64,000 bases of DNA from Homarus americanus (GCF_018991925.1 NW_024722158.1:5414813-5478812); one strand, 5' to 3'. Numbered from the stretch's first letter, positions 43,242-63,441 are shown. Notes: generated by a model not told the origin, from the letters alone. Numbers and translations are program-made.

Positions 43242-45338
43242 TCAGATAAGTAAAATTTTAATAAAAAAATACAAAAATAAAAATAAAATAATAATGATAA
43301 CAATAATAATAATGAAAACACTGCAATAATAATAATAATAGGGAACCATAAAGAAATTTAAAAAAAAGATCATTAGTGAGAAACGATATATGTATGTTGT
43401 GTTGTCAATAGCAAGAGAAACAATTGAGACCCCCATAATTGTGTGTAAATGAGGCAGAGAGTCAGATCAGCAACCTGGGACTTGGTCACAATTTTTGCAA
43501 TGCCATATAGCAGCAGGGTCTACCATTAGGCAACACATTATACTTCCAATATCTTCCCAGGCGGTAGTACCTCCCTGTTTGGTAGCTGCCTACTACCTAC
43601 TGTACAACCACTCACAGAATATAATGTAGGATTATAAAGTAGAACTACACATTATGGAGAGAAATAATGTAGAAGGAGAGGTGGATAAGACAGGATGTAT
43701 ATAGGGACAGTTCATCCAGCAGCCCCCTCCAAGAGATGTGTGTGAGAGAGAGAGAGTACAGTACCTTAAGAACATCATCCCACATTTTCTTGTCCTTCTT
43801 CCTGCGCTGTATACCTTTATCTCGGGCGTACTGTTCCCATTTTGTTATTTGTCTACCCTTTGGTGCGGGTTTTTCTCTGGGTAATCTGCCGGAATAAAAT
43901 AAAGTCAGTTATATACAGAACAGTACAATACACATATAACAGTACAGTACATACACCTCTACATGAATAACACCAAGCTTTATTTATATCAGAAGGCATC
44001 TCTCTACCACAAACAATCTAGTATATGTAAATTTTAATCTTTTTTTTTTTAAATATTGTCAGGGCACAAAACTCTAACACAATGAAGAATCACACCCCTG
44101 TACTCTCAGCCCTTAGTTTGGCTGAGTGATAAATTAAACCTTTGATAAGTAAAGGTTAAAATGTGTAGTGACCTGAACAATACACATGATCTGGCAACAT
44201 TCTTAGCTAAAAAATTCTAAAATTACCATATTAAAATCCAGAAAGAATATGGTAACCAAAATCCAGTATGTGTACATATCTGAACAAATCCATCAATCCA
44301 ATGCTATTCTTTTAACCCCTTTTGCATGGGCTCCCATCTCAGCGGAGTAAAATTGTTTGGCATTAACTAATTAAAATATTAAAAGTGACGTCCTTGTATT
44401 AAAGGGGTTAGGTGGCCAAAAAATGAAATACAGTGAAACCTCCATATAAGGGATTATTTCTCTCTGCATATAATCCGTTAAATAGAGGTCTAGCTGTGCG
44501 GTATTATATATATATAAAACATTATATCCCTAGTATTTTCAGTCTCTCAGTTGTATTACAAAGTGCGAACAATGTGTGCCAAATATAAACATGAAATACA
44601 ACAAGACTATTGGCTGGTGACCTGGTGGTAGGTTTGGGTAGCGTGACATAGAGGGCGTTGTCAATCTGCTGAGTTGTTAAGTCCCACACTTTTGTTAGTA
44701 GAGCCTGTATACTATCACGGGCCACACCACGCAGGTACGCATCACACTCATTTTCGTCTCTGTAGGAAACAAGTAAAAAATAAGAAAAATAGGTAAATAA
44801 ATCAATTCTGGTGTAAAATAAATAAAAAATATCCTGGCATTAAATAAAAATATCCTGGCCATTAAATAAAAATATCCTGGCATCAAATAAAAATATCCTG
44901 GTATAATATTAAAATAACTGGTACAGTATAAAATAAATAAAAATGTCCTGTAAGCTATAAAATTAATTACAACTGCTTCCTGACAGAAAAATTGCTGAAA
45001 ATGACCTCCCAATAAAACAATTTTCAGATCTCACTAACTACAACTTATTTCACCTCATGATTCAATTGAAACTAAATGATTGACCAGGTATATCAAAACA
45101 GATGGAGGATTTAAACTGTTTGTAAAAATTTTCGTCGTTCACACTAATGCAGTGTGTTACCTCAGACATGGGGATCAACTCACCTCAATAAGTTTTCATT
45201 TACTGTGTTCTTATCTGTCACCAATAAGTTGCCCAAGTCACATTCAAGTTGTATTTCCTTATGAACCTCGATAGACTTGAGTTCTTCGTTGGCTTTGGTG
45301 ATAATTTCCTGAACCTCCGTGGCTGTATCGTCCCCCAT
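41186..45338 (-). CDS. RRS1: Ribosome biogenesis regulatory protein RRS1
   Basis: Nucleolar factor that, with its partner RPF2, brings the 5S RNP into the pre-60S particle (family knowledge). Coding exons 5'-3' (minus): 45338-45184, 44759-44622, 43885-43765, 42601-42365, 42022-41787, 41528-41186 (TGA). The total is 1230 nt, 409 aa. The N-terminal half has VHKEIQLECDLGNLL, ALYVTLPKPTTRLPREKPAP and KWEQYARDKGIQRRKKD. The core has RYGYRKIQAEKEKNWVKEVP and DPFEDQFAKVAEMKKENIAK. The C-terminal exon starts MRKGGKKFRRRSKMGGRHRT and ends in a ~65-residue Gly/Lys/Arg/Ala tail of KAGGGG-QGRG repeats. The start is the first Met after an in-frame upstream stretch preceded by an acceptor-like ttgtttactag, so a 5' UTR intron is possible. 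Intron 3 carries a 252-bp MITE. Confidence 0.95.
42709..42812. repeat. Family B short element
   Basis: cgtgtatggaggtcccatct, then gttgaataaaatcatcagga, gctggtgtccccattgtgaa and gatgttaggt. Between RRS1 exons. Confidence 0.6.
42845..43096. mobile_element. MITE with ~78-bp terminal inverted repeats
   Basis: The left arm begins agtctcgttcaagattcttc and runs to about 42922; the right arm is its reverse complement, ending at 43096. Arms differ at about 5 of 78 positions. The ~95-bp centre has no ORF. It is inserted in RRS1 intron 3. No flanking direct repeat is clear, so the superfamily is unassigned. Confidence 0.85.
43180..43243. repeat. (AAT)n microsatellite
   Basis: About 21 ataataata triplets, with further looser ones to 43340. 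Confidence 0.95.
44312..44411. repeat. Family B short element, fullest copy
   Basis: Begins taaccccttttgcatgggct, then ctcagcggagtaaaattgtt, aaaagtgacgtccttg and ends taaaggggtta. The ends taacccctt/aaggggtta are inverted repeats, which suggests a ~95-bp MITE. In the RRS1 intron between 44622 and 43885. Confidence 0.7.
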
Positions 45339-45657
45339 GATGGCTTTTAGGTCTTCTAGTAAACAACAGTACAACACGTGAACCAGCCTATGTTGACATA
45401 CTACCACGATCACCTTCCTAAACATCATTAATTAAACAAACAATGATAATAAATTTAACTAATAAAAACTTTGATAATTGTTATATAAAATACTAATTAT
45501 TTTATATTAGTTTTGATTTTGTTATATTAAGTTAGAGTCATCAAGTAAAAAAATATATAATAATTACAGTTAATGTTCGCGGTAAATATGTTGATGTTGG
45601 CCATCTTGCTGGTCTAGCAGTTCGTGAGATGAATCTGGATTGTAGATTTATGCTTCA

Positions 45658-45665
45658 TGACGTCA
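45658..45665. promoter_or_regulatory. Perfect CRE octamer upstream of RRS1
   Basis: TGACGTCA about 320 bp 5' of the RRS1 start codon, in the expected promoter region. Confidence 0.35.
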
Positions 45666-46093
45666 CGAAAACGAATGGTTAACTGGATAATTTATTACAA
45701 TTAATATATCTTAAGGTCGAGTTTATTATATATTAGGAACATTATTTTACTATTTCTATCTCTCAGCCGACAAATTTTATTAACTTCAACATTAAATCAA
45801 TTGTGAGTTGATTCAAAATTAAGAATATTAAAATTTCGATCAAATTTTAACTATATTTACTTGTAGACCCAGTATATATGTGTCTATAAGTATCTATAAG
45901 TATCTGTAAGTATGTTTTAGTATCTGGAAGTTAGCATGACTATTCCTTACTGTTCCTTAACCAAAGGAAAAACTTCTCGCAGAAAATGGAAATAAATATT
46001 TAAGCGCCTTGCGTATAGTGAACCAAAAAAGATAACGTCTTGTGGGTCCGTTGTAACTGGGAATGAGTAAATACCTCAGCCACTCACGATATG

Positions 46094-46167
46094 GGTTAGG
46101 TTAGGTTAAGTTAGGTTAGGTTAGGTTAGGTTAAGTTAGGTTAGGTTAGGTTAGGTTAAGTTAGGTT
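46094..46167. repeat. Interstitial TTAGG telomere-like tract
   Basis: About 15 units, mostly ttagg with scattered ttaag. TTAGG is the usual arthropod telomere repeat; this one is internal. Confidence 0.85.
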
Positions 46168-46227
46168 TTCGAAAGATTTCATCGGAAAGGAAGCGATATC
46201 CTTGTTGTTATTGTTGTTGTTGACTAA

Positions 46228-46271
46228 TCCGGGTCCCTTCTCTGCTGAATAAAATCGTAGTGAAGGGGTTA
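46228..46271. repeat. Family B element with internal deletion
   Basis: cgggtcccttctctgctgaa then taaaatcg joined directly to tagtgaaggggttaac, lacking the middle of the consensus. Confidence 0.55.
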
Positions 46272-46470
46272 ACACACACACCCAGTGACACCTGTCCACC
46301 ATAACATACCACACCTGAACAAATATCAATTAGCAATAAATAATAGGTGAGGGCCGTATGAACAGTGCCCATTTAAAACATTCTTGTGAGTGCGTGTTTG
46401 CGTGTGCGTGTGTATGATAAAAGGCATCACGCTACGACAGGTATGTGCATGATCATCAATAATATTGAAG

Positions 46471-46810
46471 GAATCATACCTGCTGTCTAATCATACCTGT
46501 TGTCTAATCATACCTGCTGTCTAATCATACCTGCTGTCTAATCATACCTGCTGTCTAATCATACCTGCTGTCTAATCATACCTGCTGTCTAATCATACCT
46601 ACTGTCTAATCATACCTACTGTCTAATCATGCCTGCTGTCTAATCATACCTACTGTCTAATCATACCTGCTGTCTAATCATACCTGCTGTCTAATCATAC
46701 CTGCTGTCTAATCATACCTGCTGTCTAATCATACCTGCTATCTAATCATACCTGCTGCTTAATCATACCTGCTGTCTAATCATACCTGCTGTCTAATCAT
46801 ACCTGCCGTT
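46471..46810. repeat. 17-bp satellite array, ~20 copies
   Basis: Unit taatcatacctgctgtc, very regular, with single substitutions (tgttgtc, tactgtc, tgctatc). Confidence 0.95.
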
Positions 46811-47085
46811 TAAGGACGTTAGTTGTTGAAGCACAGTAATACAGTATAACGTTAACGAAGAACATACAGTAAGCCATCACACGTCCACAAGTGAACACCC
46901 TCCTAAAGGTGAATACTGAACAGGTGAACATTGAGGGATATGAACTGGTGGGTCGAGAGTGAACACCCTCCTAAAGGTGAATATTGAACAGGTGAACATC
47001 GAGGGATATGAACTGGTGGGTCGAGGTGTTTGTGTACCTGAGTTGTCCATCTTGAGTATTATTAGTGAAGGTCTTGGTGTTATAT

Positions 47086-47246
47086 TCTTATGTCTGTCTG
47101 TTTGTCTGTCTTCTCTGTCTGTCTGTCTGTCTGTTTTCTCTATCTGTCTGTCTTTTCTGTCTGTTTTCTCTATCTGTCTGTCTTTTCTGTCTGTTTGTCT
47201 GTCTGTCTGTCTCTGCCTGTCTCTCTTTTTGACTCTCTCTTCTCGC

Positions 47247-47304
<58 letters not shown>
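47086..47304. repeat. Pyrimidine (CTGT/CT)n tract
   Basis: tctgtctgtttgtctg grading into pure (CT)n. Confidence 0.95.
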
Positions 47305-47311
<7 letters not shown>

Positions 47312-48499
47312 ATTGCCTCATACAAAGCTATATCACCTACCTCGTGCCTACACCAACAAGTGCTTTACCCTGTACAGTATAACAAGAATCTAATGTTGGT
47401 GTTTAAATTATGTACCAGGTCTAATGCAACATGTAAAAAACTCCCTCACGTGGGCAAGACATTATTAAATCAGTTAGGTTAGTTTAGGGTTAGATTAGGT
47501 TACAGTTGGGTTTTACAGTTGGGGTTTTGGCTAGGTTAGTGGTCACAAACTGAGTAAACAAACAGTTGCCAGCAAAATAATCTTGCCACAGTAAACACTA
47601 ACATGCACAAATGTGAACCTACCAGGTTCATAAACTCTGGGTAGGGCGGATCCAGGAAGAGGGGGGTGGCTCCAAGAAGGTGTGGGTGAGATAACATGGT
47701 ATACAACGAGCCTCCACCCAATTATTATCAATATTTTTTGGGAGGGGGCGCTGTACCCTCGCCCAAGCAACAGAATTCTTTTTTAAACTCACCAATATCA
47801 TGGGCATTTTGAGGCCATTTTGAAGCCGGATATATTCTGAGGTCAATAGTAATTACTTTTTACTATACAAAAACGCCTGGGTACAATACTGCATTAAAGA
47901 AAAAGTATTGGAATTTCCTGATGAAAAGGGGGTTGTCCGCCCCGCCAGGACCCCCCCCCCCTTGGTTTGTTTGAAGTAACATAGATAGTTAATGACCGTG
48001 TTGAGTGTCACGCTTGTTACTTCACGTTGCACGTACCCCACGAATACTTGATTATTACCTGTACTGTACATGCCCATTACATGTACTGTACGTGATCAAT
48101 ACCTGCACGAGTACTTGTTCCTTCAGATAAATTTAACATAATATACATGCCTACTACTTGTACTATACATGATCATTACGTGTACTGCACATGATCACTA
48201 CCTCTATTAGTACAAGTTCAATGTAATTAAGCCTTTTATTCTCATTTTGTGTTTCTACCTTCGTTTCAGGAGAGAGAAAGAAAGATAGAAAGACACACAC
48301 ACACACTCAAACAAACATGGCGTCTCGTGTTGATCTTCAGAAAAAACTACTTCCCCCCCCCCCCAACGACCTATTGTATATAAGCTATTTACCTACAGCC
48401 ATCGATCACCTGCCAGTGCCCTAACGCCTACCATTTATCCTCCACTCTCCATTAAGCACGAGTAATGGGCACAGATGTTAGGGTCATTAACTCTCTGAC

Positions 48500-49022
48500 T
48501 GATATAAACACTGGCTTGGCTTCGTGGCATTTCGTACCAGTTAATGTGTTTTTAATTTCAGTTATTTTAATGTTCATTTGCTTGTGTTTTCAAATCTTCT
48601 GTCGTTTATATATTACCTGTTGAAATATTATGGTTATTGCCTTGATTATTGGTATAAATATTAGCTGGATTTTGTGGGAAATATATGAGTTCTTTGATGT
48701 GTTTATGATAACGATTCCTTCTTCAGCCAGTGTTATTCTGATGCTCATTTGTTTTCTCAACCCTGACCTTTTTGGTACTTATAGTTTTTTATTGTGGTCG
48801 ACGTGTTTACTAAGGAAATATAATTATTTAGGTGTTTATATATTTTCCAAGAATCTACAAGAAATAGGGCCTTATGGAGTGGGTTTTTTTTACACGATCT
48901 GTACACCTATTGACCATTTGTTTTCTCAAGACCTGACTTTCCCGGTACTTATAGATTTTTATAGTAGCCGTACTGTTTACAAAGGAGCTACCGTGTATAA
49001 GGTGAAGAACTACTACACCTGA
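48500..49022 (+). repeat. Degenerate direct repeat with a 130-codon open frame (48630-49022)
   Basis: Two diverged copies share catttgttttctcaa, cctgac and ggtacttatag (about 48747 and 48914), so the frame is built on a duplication. The predicted protein is Ile/Phe/Leu-rich, AT-biased and matches no family I know. A real gene is unlikely but not excluded. Confidence 0.4.
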
Positions 49023-49339
49023 ATGTGTCATATGATTTCAGGGAATTTATGTTTTTTTCGACGATATAAACAATCCTCTCTCTCTCTCTCTCTCTCTCAC
49101 CGGCCGAAATAGCCTAAAGGCGAAACGGCCAGTAATCCCCAAAACAAGTTCTCTCTCTCTGTCTGTAGAAGGTGAACAACAATAACAACAACAATAGTGG
49201 CATAGCTGAGACCAATCACAGACACATACACAATATTACTACTACTTTGCTGTCACCCGGAATCGAGTATGACGATCATCCAGCTATGATACAATGATAC
49301 TAGTTATTAGGGATATCACCTTCATTGGTGAGTGTTGAG

Positions 49340-49690
49340 ATGAATAAAGAGGCTGATACGGAACCAGCAGAGTTGTTCACAGATGTTGCACATGTGATGG
49401 GCTGCTACCAGTGCGGGAGGGGCGGTGGCAGCGTCTTTCCGGCGTTGGCACTTGTCTGTCTCGGTTTGCAGTCGGGCTAACTCGAAAGTATTGACACCTT
49501 CTCGTGTGGTGCTCCTCCAAGCGCTACGGTGTGGAGTAATCGTTTCCCAGGTGAGGGGGTCATTTGGCACTTCTTCAGGTTTGTCTTAAGACTATCCTTA
49601 TACCTTTTGAGTTGCCCGCCACCGTTACGTTTACTATTCATTAGGTGCGAGGAACATGGCCAGTCCATTACACGCACACAAATACACACA
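49340..49690 (-). pseudogene. Dead non-LTR retroelement 3' ORF tail
   Basis: Minus-strand frames give NGGGQLKRYKDSLKTNLKKC in one frame and then, after a frameshift near 49570, RSAWRSTTREGVNTFELARL and CNICEQLCWFRISLFIHLNT in another. This matches the C-terminal end seen in many arthropod endonuclease/reverse-transcriptase elements (RYKD...L, W...H-x-G-x-x-x-FE, then a CxxC...H zinc-knuckle-like end). The frameshift and missing polymerase mark it as a relic. Confidence 0.65.
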
Positions 49691-50691
49691 CCTTACACAT
49701 AATGCACAAAGTAATCGTAAATACACAAATTCAATACAACACCACAGCTGCATACCATTAAATATAAATGTGAAAAAAATCTCGCTTCTCATTGGCTTAG
49801 GACTGTTATGTTTATATAATGGACCAATATTCCAGGAAGACACTAGAGAGCCGCCCAGCTGAGTGTCTAGTGTGTTACCTTTAGTTTGCTTTGTCTTTAG
49901 TGCTGACAAGTGTGATAAGTAAAGTTAGAAAGTTTGTATGTGTGTTGGTCCGTATGTGTCATTAGTTTATTTATAATTAATTAATTTTAATCGCCTGAAG
50001 ATTAGACATTCAAATTTCTTATATACCTGATTAACCTAATTTAACCTAACCTAATCTAACACTAATCTATCCTAACCTAATCTAACCTTACCTCACACAA
50101 ACCTAACCTAATCTAGCCTAACCTAACACAGTCTAACTTAGCAAATTTGAGGAGGAGGGGAGAGAGAAGCAAAGAGAGGAGGAGGAAGGGAGAAGAGGTC
50201 AGAAAGAAGAGGATGGGGAAGAGGAGGAGGAGATGAAGGGGGTGAGGGGAAAGGGTGAAGGGTGGTGAGAGGGAGGGGTGAGGGGGAAGGACAGGTAAGT
50301 GGTAGTCACGGAGGTAAAGGTGAATCATTAGCTGTGTGGCTTCGACAGGTGCCACACCTCTACCACACCTCTACCACACCAAACCACACCTCTATCACAC
50401 CTCCCTACCACAATACTACCACAACTCCCTCCCTCCCTTACAACTCTACCGTACTACTACCTCACCACACCTCCCTACCTACCACACCATACCACACCTC
50501 CCTACCACACCATACCACACCTCCCTCCCTACCACACCATAGCACACCTCCCTCCCAACCACACTATTACCACACACGACTCTCCTTCGCACCACTCTAC
50601 CATACAACCAGTTACCATCATCATTACTACACTACTACTACTACCACCACTATACCACAACTACCATACCACAATAACCACCATCCTAATT

Positions 50692-50723
<32 letters not shown>

Positions 50724-51048
50724 AATTATGGAAGGACACATGTGTAGTAGGAGAGGTTCTTGACGTCTTAAACAGGTGTGGAGAGGCAGGTGTGGGATTG
50801 GAAAAGTCGGGGGGACCTCTCCTAGCAGGTGTGGACTGATTAACAGGTGTGGAGAGCAGGTGTGTGGCGTGAAAACTATACCCTTGTAACTCTAACAGGT
50901 GCGTGGAGGAGGTGTTGTGACCCAGCAGGTGTGTAGAGAAAGACTTCCCAGTGACTCATCAACAGGTGTGTAGAAACAGGTGTATGATCAGAACAGGTGT
51001 GTGTCTGAAGAGGAGACAGCAGTAATTCAACCTCAGCAGGTGTGGAAG

Positions 51049-59475
<8,427 letters not shown>

Positions 59476-59612
59476 TAATTGACATGAAAAGAGCTTAATA
59501 GAGAGAAAAAGAGAGAGAAAGAAAAAGAGAGAGGGAGTGGATAAAGAGTAAAGAGAGAGAGAGAGAGAGTACCGTATTTTCAGTAGTATTAGCCACAGGT
59601 GTACAATGTAAC

Positions 59613-59618
59613 AATAAA
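59613..59618 (+). terminator. Poly(A) signal AATAAA of the chimeric receptor
   Basis: AATAAA 179 bp after the TGA at 59432-59434, following GA-rich 3' UTR sequence. It is the first such hexamer downstream of the gene. Confidence 0.5.
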
Positions 59619-59787
59619 GTACTAAGACAACTATGGGTAATATAAAACAGTACAATTATCACCCCTAAATGCTATATAATGTACTACAGTGCCCGCTAGT
59701 GATATAATAATTACCTTCATGTGTAATGTAAGATATAAATAGTGATTATAGTGATCCAGGTGCTTTAATTACTGGATGACTTACACA

Positions 59788-60027
59788 CTAATACATACAT
59801 ACATACATACATACACGCCCATAACATACTGTACATACATACATACATATAACATACATACATACTGTACATACATACATACATACACGCACATAACATA
59901 CATACATACATATACACACGCACATAACATACATACATACATACATACACGCACATAACATACATACATACATATACACACGCACATAACATACATACAT
60001 ACACGCACATAACATACATACATACAC
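59788..60027. repeat. (CATA)n / acgcacataa array
   Basis: catacatacata interspersed with cacgcacataa. Confidence 0.9.
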
Positions 60028-60458
60028 AGAAAATGGAAGTTTACCCATTCTCTCTCATCAGTTTGTTAACGGGGGAAACTTATTTATTTTACTTAACATT
60101 ATTCAACAAATTACTATGAAAAGGATAATTATTTCATTGTATTTATCTATTGTGAAAGTAATTGACATATACTAAAGCCTAACCTAACCTAATGTAACCT
60201 AACTTAACCTAATCTAACATGACAGAATATTGAAGTTATCATTGGTTAGGTTAGGTTGTGTTAATTTAGGTTAGGCTAGGTTGTGTTAATTTAGGTTAGG
60301 TTAGGTTAAGTTATGCCTTAAATGGTATAAAAGTCACTTGTATATAAATTAATAAAATATTCAATAAATTACCTACTGTATTAATAGATCTTTAACTATT
60401 GTATTTCTGATCTATTGTATCGTATTAATACAAATTTCCTAGTGTAAAAAAAAAAGGC

Positions 60459-60655
60459 TACTACTACCACCACTACCTCTACCACCACCCCTATTACCAT
60501 CACTACCGCTACCACCACTACCGCTACCACCACTACTAGTACCACCACCCCTACTACCACCACTACCGCTACCACCACTACCGCTACCACCACTACTAGT
60601 ACCACCACCCCTACTACCATCACTACCACCACCCCTACTACCACCACTACTAACC
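60459..60655. repeat. (ACC)n-type array with ~60-bp period
   Basis: ctaccaccactaccgctacc blocks repeated. Confidence 0.9.
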
Positions 60656-60760
60656 CACGACTAATAATGAGGGAGAGGAAAAAACAAGGTGAGGGAGTGG
60701 AGGGAGGGAGAGACGATGGTGTATTGAGCAGGTGGGACGGAGGGAGGGAGGGGGAGAGAT

Positions 60761-60774
60761 GTTACCATGGCAAC
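60761..60774. promoter_or_regulatory. RFX X-box-like palindrome
   Basis: GTTACCATGGCAAC fits the RFX X-box pattern GTNRCC-n-RGYAAC. No adjacent gene start was found, so function is speculative. Confidence 0.25.
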
Positions 60775-60832
60775 ACAAGAGGTAAACAGGTCTCCCACAC
60801 CCCCAATATTTTTCCTCCTAACTGGTGATAAG

Positions 60833-61825
60833 AGAACTGGGGTCTATTAGAACTGGGGCCTATTAGAACTGGGGCCTATTAGAACTGGGGCCTATTAGAA
60901 CTGGGGTCTATTAGAACTGGGGCCTATTAGAACTGGGGCCTATTAGAACTGGGGTCTATTAGAACCAGCCTATTAGAACTGGGGTCTTTTAGAACTGGGG
61001 TCTATTAGAACTGGGACCTATTAGAACTGGGACCTATTAGAACTGGGGTCTATTAGAAGTGGGGCCTATTAGAACTGGGACCTATTAGAACTGGGGTCTA
61101 TTAGAACTCTGGGGCCTATTAGAACTGGGGTCTTTTAGAACGGGGTCTATTAGAACTGGGACCTATTAGGAACTGGGACCTATTAGAACTGGGGTCTATA
61201 GAAGGGGGGTCTATTAGAACTGGGTCTTAGAACTGGGTCTATTAGAACTGGGGTCTATTAGAACTGGGACCTATTAGAACTGGAGTCTATTAGAACTGGG
61301 ACCTATTAGAACTGGGGTCTATTAGAAGTGGGGCCTATTAGAACTGGGGTCTTTAGAACTGGGGTCTATTAGAACTGGGGTCTATTTGAACTGGGACCTA
61401 TTAGAACTGGTCTATTAGAACTGGGACCTATTAGAACTGGGGTCTATTAGAACTGGAGCCTATTAGAACTGGGGTCTATTAGAACTGGGACCTATTAGAA
61501 CTGGCCTATTAGAACTGGGACCTATTAGAACTGGGTCCATGAACTGGGACCCATTAGAACTGGGGTCTATTAGAACTGGGACCTATTAGAACTGGGGTCT
61601 ATTAGAACTGGGGCCTATTAGAACTGGGACCTATTAGAACTGGGGTCTATTAGAACTGGGACCCATTAGGAACTGGGGTCTATTAGAAGTGGGGCCTATT
61701 AGAACTGGGGTCTATTAGAAGGGACCTATTAGAACTGGGACCTATTAGAACTGGGGTCTATTAGAACTGGGACCTATTAGAACTGGGGCCTATTAGAAAT
61801 TGGGCCTATTAGATAGACCCTATTA
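60833..61825. repeat. 16-bp minisatellite, ~60 copies
   Basis: Unit tattagaactggggtc with c/t, gg/ga and small indel variants over ~1 kb. Same unit as at 935-1028. Confidence 0.95.
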
Positions 61826-61842
61826 GAGAGAGAGAGAGAGAG

Positions 61843-61856
61843 GTTGTTATGGTAAC
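61843..61856. promoter_or_regulatory. Second X-box-like site
   Basis: GTTGTTATGGTAAC, similar to the 60761 site. The two sites bracket the 60833-61825 array. Confidence 0.2.
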
Positions 61857-62221
61857 AGAATTATTCACGGGGACGCTTAGTTACCGTCTAAGGTGAGGTA
61901 TGTCCACCCACCTGTCTTTACCTGTCTTAAGTAGGTCATTAGGTTAGGTTGTCTTTCTGTCTGTATGTCCGTCTCTCTCTCTCTCTCTATTTATCTATCT
62001 ATTCAACCCTGATGCTATCCTATCCTAACCTAGCTTAAGCTAACCCAACCTGACCTAACCTACCCTAACCTAACCTAACCTAACCTACAGTACATTCATC
62101 GCCATTTTATAATAAATGTTAAATAAATCATTGGAATAATTCGAACTAATTACATAAAAGATTAATCTTGTTTGGAATTAATTATTATAACACAGCTGCT
62201 GATGCTATACGAAGCACTGTC

Positions 62222-62298
62222 ATTGGCTGGCTTGGTGAGCGTCATCGTTGACGTCACCGATGACGCAATATGGTTTGAGCTCCTTTGATTGGCTGACA
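62222..62298. promoter_or_regulatory. CCAAT - CRE palindrome - CCAAT block
   Basis: A 28-bp near-perfect palindrome (62239-62266; 9-bp arms GCGTCATCG/CGATGACGC around TGACGTCA at 62249-62256) is flanked by inverted CCAAT boxes at 62222 (attgg) and 62289 (attgg). Its right arm runs into TGACGCAAT, an ATF/CEBP-like composite. It looks like a compact promoter; no gene is attached within the window. Confidence 0.4.
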
Positions 62299-62339
62299 GT
62301 ATTGACTTAAATTTATGTAGATCGTCTGCAATTTTTCTT

Positions 62340-62820
62340 AACTCTCCCATATTCTCTCACCTCTCACTCTCTCCCTACCCTCCCTCACCTCTCACTCTAT
62401 CTCCCTCACCTCTCACTTCCCTCCCTCACCTCTCACTCTCTCTCCCTCACCTCTCACTCTCTCTCCCTCACCTCACCTCTCCCCTACCTCTCACTCTCTC
62501 TCCTCACCTCCTCACTCTCTCCTCCCCACCTCTCACCTCCTCCACCTCACACTCTCTCTCCCTCACCTCCTCACTCTCTCCTCACCTCCCACTCCTCCTT
62601 CCCACCTCCTCACTCTCCCTCACCTCCCACCTCTCTCCTCACCTCTCACTCTCTCCTCACCTCCTCACCTCCTCCTACCTCCTCACTCCCTCACCTCCTC
62701 CACTCTCCCTCCCCACCTCCCACCCTCCCTCACCTCCTCACTCTCTCCCTCACCTCTCACTCTCTCTCCCTCACCTCTCACTTCCCTCCCTCACCTCTCC
62801 CTCCGTCACCTCTCACACGT
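62340..62820. repeat. CCTCACCTCTCACTCTCTC array
   Basis: Imperfect ~20-bp pyrimidine repeat. Confidence 0.9.
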
Positions 62821-62869
62821 CTTGCCAAAAATTCTCACACTAAAGTTTCATAATCTCGGCTACCCCCTC

Positions 62870-63115
62870 GGCCACCCCAGCCCCCTCGGCCCCCCAGCCC
62901 CTCGGACACCCCAGCCCCCTCACCCCCAGCCCCCTCGGCCACCCCAGCCCCCTGCCACCCCAGCCCCCCTGGCCACCCAGCCCTCGGCCACCCCAGCCTC
63001 ACACCCCAGCCCCTCGGCCACCTCGGCCACCTCCTCCTCGGCCACTTCCCCACTCTCGTCCACCCCTTGGTCACCTCGGTCACTTCACCCCCCTCACTCC
63101 CTCGGTCATCCTCGG
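62870..63115. repeat. CGGCCACCCCAGCCCCCT array
   Basis: GC-rich ~18-bp imperfect repeat, compositionally unlike its AT-rich surroundings. Confidence 0.9.
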
Positions 63116-63188
63116 CAGACAATGAAGGAATAAATGCAAAGTTATTCTATCTAAACTTTATTACTTTCATGAATGACAAGAGTGACAT

Positions 63189-63189
<1 letters not shown>

Positions 63190-63271
<82 letters not shown>
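63190..63271. repeat. (GA)n tract
   Basis: About 41 pure ga units. Confidence 0.95.
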
Positions 63272-63275
<4 letters not shown>

Positions 63276-63369
63276 ATAACAGACAAAATAGACAAAACAG
63301 ACAGACAGATAGACAGTCAAACGAGACAGAGCTATTGTTGTTGTTGTTGACGGATCATTAAATAGTCTC

Positions 63370-63441
63370 TTAAGGTGATTTCTCCTGGGTCGCCATCGTC
63401 AACCCGGCCACCTCGTCGTCAGGAGGTGCCCGGGCTGACAC
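63370..63441 (-). CDS. Possible terminal exon of a gene beyond the window
   Basis: On the minus strand, GTG TCA GCC ... CCT TAA encodes ARAPPDDEVAGLTMATQE and a stop, preceded by ctctaag, which could serve as an acceptor. The segment is GC-rich and non-repetitive between simple repeats. A plus-strand reading (DFSWVAIVNPATSSSGGA, then a stop) is also open, so even the strand is uncertain. Confidence 0.2.
   Translation of the reverse strand: MSARAPPDDEVAGLTMATQEKSP

Larger units (their letters stand above)
45339..51048. other. Repeat-rich spacer between RRS1 and the chimeric receptor
   Basis: No gene is firmly supported. It contains a TTAGG tract, a 17-bp satellite, pyrimidine repeats, a degenerate direct repeat with a 130-codon frame, a dead retroelement tail, CCTAA-rich DNA (50030-50140) and the E-box cluster before the receptor. 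Confidence 0.6.

Noticed and set aside
46471..46810. Regular 17-bp repeats resembling a CRISPR array
   Set aside because: Units are directly contiguous with no unique spacers, in a eukaryotic genome. It is a satellite.
49100..49145. ccggccgaaatagcctaaag motif with ggccg/cggcc ends between (CT)n tracts
   Set aside because: Hairpin-like and possibly a repeat head, but too short and without a second copy in the window to classify.
62162..62350. Minus-strand frame beginning MGELRKIADDLHKFKSILSA
   Set aside because: Amphipathic start is suggestive, but it crosses the CRE/CCAAT block and ends without any known domain. A chance frame is more likely.
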